A program made the position numbers and the translations under genes. Positions 1-5,498 of a DNA stretch of 6,276 bases are shown one piece after another; position 1 is the first letter of the stretch, and each line of letters starts with the position of its first letter. The notes beneath the pieces are model-generated. The model was not told where the DNA came from. It worked only from the letters and a program-made list of their open reading frames with translations, and did no database searches. This DNA is from Rubrobacteraceae bacterium. Its GTDB lineage: Bacteria; Actinomycetota; Rubrobacteria; Rubrobacterales; Rubrobacteraceae. The DNA lies in assembly GCA_013698525.1 (NCBI GenBank), contig JACCSM010000036.1, forward strand, positions 1 through 6,276. The letters run 5' to 3'.

Positions 1-2
1 GG

Positions 3-968
3 AGCGCCAGGGCCGTTGAGGAGAAGGGCGCCGGCCGCGTCTATCTCGACTACCTGCTCGGAATCTACGACCTGGTCAAGCGTCACCGCCGCACGATGCA
101 CTTCTGGGGAGACATCATCATCCAGCATCCTGAGCTGGTGCCTGAATTACCGAGAGACGCCGTGGTGCTCGAATGGGGCTACGAGGCTGACCATCCGTTC
201 AAGGAGCATGGGGCCGAGTTCGCGCGCTCGGGCATACCTTTCTTCGTATGTCCGGGCACCTCATCGTGGAACACGATCGCCGGTCGTACCGACAACTGCC
301 TCGGCAACGTCCGAAACGCGACCGAAAACGGGCTCAGGCACGGGGCGATAGGGTTGCTCAACACCGACTGGGGCGACAATAATCACACGCAATACCTGCC
401 TGTAAGCTACCTCGGTTTCGCCGCCGGAGCGGCAATGCCCTGGTGCTACGAGACAAACAGAGACGAAGACTTTATCTCAGCCCTCGACCTCCACGCCTTC
501 TACGACAGGGCGCGCGTCATGGGCAGGTTGAGCTACGACCTGGGCAACGCGCACGAGAAGGCGGGGCCGGCCCCGCACAACTCCACGGTCCTCTTCCACC
601 TGCTTACGCAGGCCCCCGACAGCCCACTCCCCGATGGTGTAACCGTCGAAAGCCTCAGGCAGGCTGGCGAGCACATCAACTCCGTCGTCGGACCGCTGGA
701 GAGTGCGCGAATGGACCGGGAAGACGCGGATCTCACCCGAGACGAGTTCGCCAACGCCGCGAGGATGATGCTGCACGCTTGCAACAGGGGGACGGGGATG
801 CTCGAAGGAACTCTGAACTCCGCCGGAAAACGTGAGGAACTCGCCTCCAAGATGCGTACTATCCTCGGCGAGCATCGCAGACTGTGGATCTCGCGCAGCC
901 GCGGGGGCGGTTTGCAAGACAGCGAAAGCGCCCTCGTGGAGCGGCTGAAGGAGTACGCCGGAGGTTAG
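3..968 (+). CDS. GH20 beta-N-acetylhexosaminidase (GcnA-like), 5'-truncated
   Basis: The frame is open from the left edge to TAG at 966-968 and gives 321 residues; the true start lies outside the window. Visible are HFWGD (residues 33-37 of the fragment), LEWGYEADHPF (from residue 56), a conserved CPGTSSWNT stretch (83-91) and LLNTDWGDNNH (119-129). These Trp/Asp-rich strand ends resemble the C-terminal half of a GH20 TIM barrel of the GcnA-like type, which removes terminal N-acetylhexosamine residues from glycans or chitin oligomers. The catalytic Asp-Glu pair of GH20 normally lies upstream of this part and is not in the window, so activity cannot be judged. After the barrel comes a mostly helical C-terminal region (about 150-321) of unassigned function. 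No signal peptide can be assessed. The gene is separated from the importer operon by 255 bases but has the same orientation. The GH20-like fold is fairly sure; exact substrate is not. Confidence 0.8.
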   Translation, partial: SARAVEEKGAGRVYLDYLLGIYDLVKRHRRTMHFWGDIIIQHPELVPELPRDAVVLEWGYEADHPFKEHGAEFARSGIPFFVCPGTSSWNTIAGRTDNCLGNVRNATENGLRHGAIGLLNTDWGDNNHTQYLPVSYLGFAAGAAMPWCYETNRDEDFISALDLHAFYDRARVMGRLSYDLGNAHEKAGPAPHNSTVLFHLLTQAPDSPLPDGVTVESLRQAGEHINSVVGPLESARMDREDADLTRDEFANAARMMLHACNRGTGMLEGTLNSAGKREELASKMRTILGEHRRLWISRSRGGGLQDSESALVERLKEYAGG

Positions 969-971
969 AAG

Positions 972-994
972 CCCGCGACCGAGCAATCCGCGGG
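972..994 (+). other. Weak GC hairpin after the GH20 gene
   Basis: CCCGCG (972-977) and CGCGGG (989-994) form a 6-bp stem with an 11-base loop starting four bases after the GH20 stop codon. There is no T-run behind it, so it does not qualify as an intrinsic terminator. It may be a 3'-end structure or coincidence in GC-rich DNA. A second small stem, ACCGA (1033-1037) with TCGGT (1044-1048), also lacks a T-run. Nothing else recognisable lies between 969 and 1111. Confidence 0.25.
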
Positions 995-1111
995 ATGCCC
1001 GAAGACAACCCACCAGAAAAACCGGAGCACAGACCGACCATCTTCGGTAGCTCGTTCTCCGCGCTCTGCTCACGAATTACCTCAGAGAGTCGGGTTTTCG
1101 TTCTCGCATCC

Positions 1112-1147
1112 TTGCGCCGGGAGGCCCAATCGTCTATACATGTATGG
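1112..1147 (+). promoter_or_regulatory. Candidate housekeeping sigma promoter for the importer operon
   Basis: TTGCGC at 1112-1117 (3 of 6 to TTGACA) and TATACA at 1135-1140 (4 of 6 to TATAAT) are separated by exactly 17 bases. Transcription would begin near 1147 and leave a leader of about 77 bases before the GTG start of the first permease. This is the largest gap on the + strand and the natural place for an operon promoter. The spacing is ideal, but the -35 match is modest and the call rests on pattern only. Confidence 0.45.
1132..1145. promoter_or_regulatory. Candidate GntR/HutC-type operator overlapping the -10 box
   Basis: GTCTATAC at 1132-1139 fits the GTMTAKAC consensus described for HutC-subfamily GntR regulators, the class that includes NagR/YvoA and DasR. 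It overlaps a perfect 10-bp palindrome, ATACATGTAT (1136-1145). Both lie on the -10 element of the candidate promoter, where a bound repressor would block transcription. The flanks (TC before, AT after) depart from the full TGGTCTAGACCA-like NagR/DasR site, so this is a partial match. The regulator gene is not in the window. Confidence 0.4.
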
Positions 1148-1223
1148 GCCACGATTGCTGGTGGGAAAGGATCGGGAATTGGCGCGAACGAGTGTACCGG
1201 CTACGGGAGGCGGGGCGTTAGAC

Positions 1224-2249
1224 GTGTTCAGAAAGGTAGCTCGAAGCTACCTTTTTCGACGCTTGATCAAGGCGCTGGTAACCGTCTTCGTCATGGCCTC
1301 CCTGACTTTCTTCCTGATACGGCTCATGCCTGGCGGCCCGGTTGAGGCCTACATCGCCAACCTGGTCACCCAGTACAACGTATCGCACCAGAGCGCGACG
1401 CAGCAGGCCGCCTCGCTGTTCTCGCTCGACCTCGACGCGCCCGTCTACCAGCAGTATCTGGAGTATCTGGGCAACCTGGTGAGGGGAGACCTGGGAGAGT
1501 CCCTCGTCTCGCGCGGCGTACCCGTGAGCAAGATCGTCCTGAGCTACCTTCCCTGGACGCTCTTCAGCATCGGCAGCGCGCTGATCATCAGCTTCTCTGT
1601 TGGGGTCTTTCTCGGGATGATCATGGCCTACAAGCGGGAGTCAAAGCTCGACCACGTGCTCACGAATCTGGGGTCCATGGTCAGTGCCATCCCCGATTAC
1701 ATCATGGGCATTCTCATCGTGGTGTGGATCGGTGTCCAGTGGGAGCTCGTCGACATCACGGCCATGCGGGGTTCGCTCTCGCCGGGGATTCAACCCGGCT
1801 TCAACCTCACGTTCATCGGCGATGCGCTCTACCATGCTTCCCTACCCATACTAACCTACGTGCTGGGCACCATCGGAGTGTGGATGCTCACGATGAGAGG
1901 CAGCACCGAGTCGACCCTGGGCGAGGACTACGTCACCGTGGCCAAAGCGCGGGGTCTCAAGGAACGCAGGATCGCCACCGCCTACGTGGGCCGGAACGCC
2001 GCGCTTCCGCCCTTCACCCAGCTCAGCATCTCCATAGCGCTCGTTTTCGGCGGGTCCCTGCTCATCGAGTGGCTCTACGTCTACGAAGGGCTCGGCTACG
2101 TCTTGTACAACTCCATCCAGCAGAGGGACTACCCTGTCATGCAGGGGGTTTTCCTGATCATCACGACGATGGTCATCCTGGCCAACCTGCTGGCCGACCT
2201 GCTCTACTCCAGGCTCGACCCGCGCATCCGGGTCGGGGGAAGGGACTGA
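1224..2249 (+). CDS. Opp/Dpp-type ABC importer permease, DppB/OppB-like
   Basis: This is an inner-membrane channel subunit of a family 5 (oligopeptide/dipeptide/oligosaccharide) importer. GTG at 1224 gives 341 residues, typical for DppB. It places the family's N-terminal YLFRRLIKAL pattern at residues 9-18 and has GGGAGG at 1205-1210, though with a longish 13-base gap. An ATG at 1140 is also in frame but sits in the promoter -10 region with no binding site and would add an atypical 28-residue extension. Likely membrane segments are near 14-34, 110-136, 150-175, 200-224, 262-285 and 308-328. After the first comes the family's RLMPGGP motif (33-39), then a long extracytoplasmic loop. The cytoplasmic EAA loop that contacts the ATPase is EDYVTVAKARGLKE (234-247). 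The C-terminus SRLDPRIR is characteristic. The stop is four bases before the next permease start. A terminator-like hairpin overlaps codons 3-11. Confidence 0.92.
   Translation: MFRKVARSYLFRRLIKALVTVFVMASLTFFLIRLMPGGPVEAYIANLVTQYNVSHQSATQQAASLFSLDLDAPVYQQYLEYLGNLVRGDLGESLVSRGVPVSKIVLSYLPWTLFSIGSALIISFSVGVFLGMIMAYKRESKLDHVLTNLGSMVSAIPDYIMGILIVVWIGVQWELVDITAMRGSLSPGIQPGFNLTFIGDALYHASLPILTYVLGTIGVWMLTMRGSTESTLGEDYVTVAKARGLKERRIATAYVGRNAALPPFTQLSISIALVFGGSLLIEWLYVYEGLGYVLYNSIQQRDYPVMQGVFLIITTMVILANLLADLLYSRLDPRIRVGGRD
1231..1256 (+). terminator. Terminator-like hairpin inside the start of the permease gene
   Basis: AAAGGTAGCT (1232-1241) and AGCTACCTTT (1245-1254) are perfect complements around a three-base CGA loop, and a G1231-T1255 wobble can extend the stem. 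The right arm runs directly into TTTTT (1252-1256). This is the standard form of an intrinsic terminator, yet it starts only seven bases after the GTG start codon. A ribosome initiating at 1224 would cover the left arm and stop it folding; without translation the hairpin could form and end transcription. A weaker competing pairing exists between GGCTAC (1199-1204) and GTAGCT (1236-1241), which would loop out the ribosome binding site. The structure is seen; regulatory function is inferred. Confidence 0.6.
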
Positions 2250-2253
2250 CCCG

Positions 2254-3162
2254 ATGGCTTCCGTAACTGGCGAGAGCCGGTACAGGGACTCGGCGGTTGG
2301 CAGGTTCCTGGCTGGGTTCGCCTCGACCCTCAAGCTCATGGCCCGCAACAAGGTCGGCTTCGCGGGCTTCCTGGTCGTCGTGACCATAGTCCTGGTCACG
2401 TTCGTCGGGCCGATCTTCGTGCCGCTCGATGAGACCGTGCGGGTATCCCAGATATACAAGACGCCATCATTGAGCTACCCACTGGGCACCGACTCGGAGG
2501 GCAAGGGTGTGCTCTCCCAGATCATCCACGGAGGCAGGCCCATCCTGACGATCGGGTATCTGGCCGCGGTTATCTCGACGACCATCGCTGTGACGCTCGG
2601 GTCGCTTGGCGCTTTCGTGGGCGGGCGCGTTGACACAGGCTTCACCTGGCTGGCTGACATGGTGCTGACCATCCCTCAACTTCCCCTTCTGGCGGTACTC
2701 GCCGGCGTCCTCAGCCTCAACAACAAGTTCGCCGTTGCCGGCCTTATAGGGGCCCTCTTCTGGCCGACTTTGATGCGCGCCACCAGGGCCCAGGTGCTTT
2801 CATTGAAGGAGCGCGACTACGTCGAATCGGCGCGGGCTCTGGACCTCGGCACGCCGCACATCGTATTTCGTGAAATCGCGCCCAACATGGCCGGCTACAT
2901 CGCTATCAACTTTACCCTGGCGGTAACGACGAGCATGTATGCTGTGGTTGGCCTGACGCTCCTTGGGCTGGTGCCCCTCTCGGAGAACAACTGGGGCGTG
3001 ATGCTCAACCTCGCCTGGACGCGTGGGGCGGTTTTCTCCAAGGACAGCATCTGGTACATCATGGCCCCGATCGCCGCCATAGCCCTTCACCAGTTCGGTC
3101 TGGTTGCCATGAACCGCTCGCTCACGGAGGTCTTCGACCCGAGGCTGCGGAGGGGGGCCTGA
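2254..3162 (+). CDS. Opp/Dpp-type ABC importer permease, DppC/OppC-like
   Basis: This is the second channel-forming membrane subunit, 302 residues, a normal length for DppC. ATG at 2254 follows the DppB-like stop by four bases, with a purine-rich GGGGGAAGGGA (2235-2245) as binding site, so the two are translationally linked. The N-terminal cytoplasmic segment holds the family pattern LMARNKVGFAGF (28-39) before membrane segment 1 (about 35-56). PLGTDSEGKGVLSQIIHGGR (76-95) is the conserved DppC block. Further membrane segments lie near 97-122, 132-152, 159-176, 214-240 and 266-286. The EAA loop is ERDYVESARALDLG (186-199) followed by IVFREIAPN. The C-terminus VFDPRLRR is typical. It should pair with the upstream permease and bind the two ATPases. 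Confidence 0.92.
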   Translation: MASVTGESRYRDSAVGRFLAGFASTLKLMARNKVGFAGFLVVVTIVLVTFVGPIFVPLDETVRVSQIYKTPSLSYPLGTDSEGKGVLSQIIHGGRPILTIGYLAAVISTTIAVTLGSLGAFVGGRVDTGFTWLADMVLTIPQLPLLAVLAGVLSLNNKFAVAGLIGALFWPTLMRATRAQVLSLKERDYVESARALDLGTPHIVFREIAPNMAGYIAINFTLAVTTSMYAVVGLTLLGLVPLSENNWGVMLNLAWTRGAVFSKDSIWYIMAPIAAIALHQFGLVAMNRSLTEVFDPRLRRGA

Positions 3163-3166
3163 AACC

Positions 3167-4252
3167 ATGAGCGAGCCGGTGGGTGCCACACAGGGCGCGG
3201 GTCGTAACCAAGTCTTGCGCGTGCGCGATCTGGAGATCGGCTACTCCACGGACAGGGGCCTGGTACGGGCGGTGCGCGGGGTGAGCTTCGATCTCGAAGA
3301 CGACGATAGCCTTGCCTTTATCGGCGAGAGCGGCTCGGGCAAGACGACCCTTGGACTTTCCCTGGTGCGTCTGCTGCCGCAATCAGCCTCCATAGCGCGA
3401 GGCGAGATCGTCTTCCACACCGCCTCGGGAGGAGAGCTGGATCTGACAGACCTCGACGACGAGACGCTCAGGCGCTTCCGCTGGCGGGAGTGCGCGATGG
3501 TGTTCCAGTCGGCGCAGAACGCGCTCAACCCTGTGATGCGTATCCGCGACCACTTTGCAGACACCGCCAGAGACCATGCCGAGACGGACGGGGTCCTCAA
3601 GGGACGCGCCCTCACGGAGCGGGCTACGGAATGTCTGCAGCTCGTGCAGCTTGACCCGGATCGCGTGCTCAGAGCCTACCCGCACGAGCTCTCCGGCGGC
3701 ATGCGCCAGCGGGTCATGATCGCGCTCGGTCTCCTGTTGAATCCGCGAGTCCTGATCCTGGACGAACCAACGACAGCCCTGGACGTGCTTACCCAGCGGG
3801 CCATAATCGAGGTGCTCAGGGAGTTGAGGGAGGGGCACCGGTTCGCCATGATCTTCGTCTCCCACGACCTATCCCTGGCCGCGGAGCTGGCAGACAGGGT
3901 GGCCACGACGTACGCCGGACGTATCGTGGAGCTCGGGGACGTCGAGCAGGTCTTCTACCACCCGCGCCACCCCTATACGGTCGGCCTCCTCGACGCGGTG
4001 CCGACCCTCGCCGGGGAACATCAGGAGTTGAGCTCGATCCCCGGGTCCCCGCCGGACCTGATAGACCTCCCCTCGGGCTGCAAATTCCACCCGCGGTGCC
4101 CGTACGCCACGGACAAATGCCGCGAAGAGGACCCGCCGCTGATCGAGGTTGCTCCCGGACAGACGGCCGCGTGCTGGCACTGGGAGAAGGTAGGTTCCGA
4201 CTGGGAAGCGAGGGGAGGTGAGCGTCATGAGCGGGACGCCAATAGAGCTTGA
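3167..4252 (+). CDS. ABC importer ATPase, DppD/OppD-like
   Basis: This is the first nucleotide-binding subunit, 361 residues, which powers import from the cytoplasmic face. Walker A is GESGSGKTT (53-61), the Q-loop glutamine is Q114 in VFQSAQNALNP, the ABC signature is LSGGMRQ (175-181), Walker B is VLILDEP (195-201) with catalytic E200, and the switch histidine is H233 in VSHDLS. All catalytic elements are intact. The C-terminal extension is the oligo_HPY domain of this family (HPRHPYTVGLL, from 265) and carries four cysteines, C305, C311, C318 and C336, in the pattern that binds a [4Fe-4S] cluster in characterised DppD proteins. ATG at 3167 is four bases after the DppC-like stop. The last 26 bases overlap the next ATPase gene. 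Confidence 0.93.
   Translation: MSEPVGATQGAGRNQVLRVRDLEIGYSTDRGLVRAVRGVSFDLEDDDSLAFIGESGSGKTTLGLSLVRLLPQSASIARGEIVFHTASGGELDLTDLDDETLRRFRWRECAMVFQSAQNALNPVMRIRDHFADTARDHAETDGVLKGRALTERATECLQLVQLDPDRVLRAYPHELSGGMRQRVMIALGLLLNPRVLILDEPTTALDVLTQRAIIEVLRELREGHRFAMIFVSHDLSLAAELADRVATTYAGRIVELGDVEQVFYHPRHPYTVGLLDAVPTLAGEHQELSSIPGSPPDLIDLPSGCKFHPRCPYATDKCREEDPPLIEVAPGQTAACWHWEKVGSDWEARGGERHERDANRA
4211..4218 (+). promoter_or_regulatory. Ribosome binding site fixing the second ATPase start
   Basis: AGGGGAGG lies inside the end of the DppD-like gene and ends eight bases before ATG 4227. The in-frame GTG at 4218 overlaps this site and so cannot use it. This favours ATG 4227 as the start of the DppF-like gene. 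Confidence 0.6.
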
Positions 4253-5279
4253 GCATGCAAGCCGCTTCTACGGCTCGGGCAGCCAGCAGGTGCGGGCCGT
4301 GGACGACGTATCGTTTACCATCGAGCCAGGCGAGACCCTGTGCCTCGTCGGCGAGAGCGGATGTGGCAAGTCCACCACGGGGCGCATGATGGCCGGCCTG
4401 CTCGAACCCTCGGAAGGCCGCGTGCTGTATGGCGGCAAAGACGTCGGCAAGCTTCCGCAGGAAGAGAAAAAGCGCTTCCGCCGTGCGGTTCAGATCATCC
4501 ACCAGGACCCGTACGCTTCGCTGAACCCTATACGCAACGTGACGCAGATCCTGAGCGCTCCTCTAAGGCGCCACAAGCTCACAAAGTCGCGCTCCGAGCT
4601 CGGAACCAAGCTGCGCGAGTTGCTGGAGACGGTCGGACTGACGCCGCCGGAGGAGTTCCTGAGAAAGCACCCCCACGAGCTTTCGGGAGGACAGCGCCAA
4701 CGCGTCTCCGTGGCACGGGCGCTCACCGTCAACCCCGAGGTCATAGTCGCCGACGAGCCGGTCTCGATGGTGGACGTCTCTTTGCGCATCGGGTTGCTCA
4801 ACATGTTGCTGAAGTTGCAGCAGGACCTCGGGGTAGCGTTCCTCTTTATCACGCACGACCTCGCTGTCGCCAAGCACTTCTCCTGGGAGGGGCGGATCGG
4901 CGTGATGTACCTGGGACGCATGGTCGAGCTGGGGTCCACGCAACGGCTGGTCAGGGAGCCTGTGCATCCTTATACGCGGGCTCTGATCTCGGCTCTACCC
5001 GAGGCAGATCCCGAACTGACGCGTCACAAGGAGAGGTTGCGTCTGCGCAGCCCGGACATCCCGAGCCTGCTGAACCTGCCGGCGGGTTGCCCGTTCCATC
5101 CCCGCTGCCCGAAGTACGAGGAAGGCCTCTGCGACACGGACCGTCCGGCGGAGGATGCCGTCGCCCTCGATGGGCACCTCGCGGCCTGCTACGTCGCGGC
5201 GCGCGAGCTTGGCCAGGGGGATCGCATACCGGAGAGCAGCAGGACAGCCGGCGCCGAGGCCAGGCGGAGGACGGCGTGA
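4227..5279 (+). CDS. ABC importer ATPase, DppF/OppF-like
   Basis: This is the second nucleotide-binding subunit, 350 residues from ATG 4227. Walker A is GESGCGKST (42-50), the Q-loop is Q93 in IIHQDPYASLNP, the signature is LSGGQRQ (152-158), Walker B is VIVADEP (172-178) with E177, and the switch histidine is H210 in FITHDLA. The C-terminal oligo_HPY region begins at HPYTRAL (247-253) and has cysteines C288, C294, C302 and C321, a candidate [4Fe-4S] site like that of its partner. Two features differ from the usual peptide-transporter form: the D-loop reads SMVD (180-183) instead of SALD, and KHFSWEGRIGVMYLGR (216-231) has about two residues more than the common ISDRIAVMYLGR-like stretch. It overlaps the upstream ATPase by 26 bases, and its TGA overlaps the GTG start of the next small gene, so all are translationally coupled. 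It should form the ATPase heterodimer with the DppD-like protein. Confidence 0.93.
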   Translation: MSGTPIELEHASRFYGSGSQQVRAVDDVSFTIEPGETLCLVGESGCGKSTTGRMMAGLLEPSEGRVLYGGKDVGKLPQEEKKRFRRAVQIIHQDPYASLNPIRNVTQILSAPLRRHKLTKSRSELGTKLRELLETVGLTPPEEFLRKHPHELSGGQRQRVSVARALTVNPEVIVADEPVSMVDVSLRIGLLNMLLKLQQDLGVAFLFITHDLAVAKHFSWEGRIGVMYLGRMVELGSTQRLVREPVHPYTRALISALPEADPELTRHKERLRLRSPDIPSLLNLPAGCPFHPRCPKYEEGLCDTDRPAEDAVALDGHLAACYVAARELGQGDRIPESSRTAGAEARRRTA

Positions 5280-5458
5280 TCCCGGAACTCGGACGGGCGG
5301 GATTCCGGATAGGGTTCCTGATCGTCGTGCCATCGTTCTTCCTGATGTTCTTCCTGGATCCCGGGACCCCGGAGCACGCGATCACACTTGTGACCCTGGT
5401 GATGGGGGTGGTCTTCCTTGTGGCTGTAACGCTGCTGGTGCTGTACAGCAGGCGCTAG
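5276..5458 (+). CDS. Small two-pass membrane protein of the importer operon
   Basis: GTG at 5276 overlaps the preceding TGA (GTGA arrangement) and is served by GGAGG at 5266-5270, five bases upstream. The product is 60 residues. Residues about 12-27 (IGFLIVVPSFFLMFFL core) and 35-57 (AITLVTLVMGVVFLVAVTLL) are strongly hydrophobic and should cross the membrane twice as a hairpin joined by a short DPGTPEH turn. Arginines at 7 and 11 and the C-terminal SRR suggest both ends face the cytoplasm. No signal peptide, catalytic motif or known domain is recognised. The long open frame running upstream through the ATPase gene is a shadow; only this tail has protein-like composition and a proper start. 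Its position between the ATPase and binding-protein genes suggests an accessory subunit or stabiliser of the transporter, but nothing in the sequence proves a function. Confidence 0.75.
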   Translation: MIPELGRAGFRIGFLIVVPSFFLMFFLDPGTPEHAITLVTLVMGVVFLVAVTLLVLYSRR

Positions 5459-5485
5459 ATACGTACGGAGAGACTCTGGCGAAAG

Positions 5486-5492
5486 AAGGAGG
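5486..5492 (+). promoter_or_regulatory. Strong ribosome binding site of the binding-protein gene
   Basis: AAGGAGG ends six bases before ATG 5499, the best Shine-Dalgarno match in the window. A strong site fits the usual need for more binding protein than membrane subunits. The 40 bases between the small gene and ATG 5499 show no clear promoter or terminator, so it is probably transcribed with the operon. Confidence 0.6.
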
Positions 5493-5498
5493 CAACGA

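Noticed and set aside
1033..1048. Small hairpin ACCGA/TCGGT as a terminator for the GH20 gene
   Set aside because: A 5-bp stem without a T-run is too weak to support the call.
477..1073. Minus-strand open frame of 198 codons across the GH20 gene end
   Set aside because: Low-complexity translation antisense to a well-supported gene, with no recognisable domain; a GC-driven shadow.
1140..1223. ATG 1140 as start of the DppB-like permease, giving 369 residues
   Set aside because: It lies in the candidate -10 region, has no ribosome binding site, and the added 28 residues are unlike the family N-terminus; GTG 1224 is better placed.
3816..4502. Minus-strand open frame of 228 codons across the two ATPase genes
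   Set aside because: Arg/Pro/Gly-rich translation opposite intact ATPase motifs on the + strand.
4340..5275. Upstream part of the long + frame that ends at 5458
   Set aside because: It overlaps the DppF-like gene out of frame and is Arg/Pro/Gly-rich; only the tail from GTG 5276 looks like a real protein.
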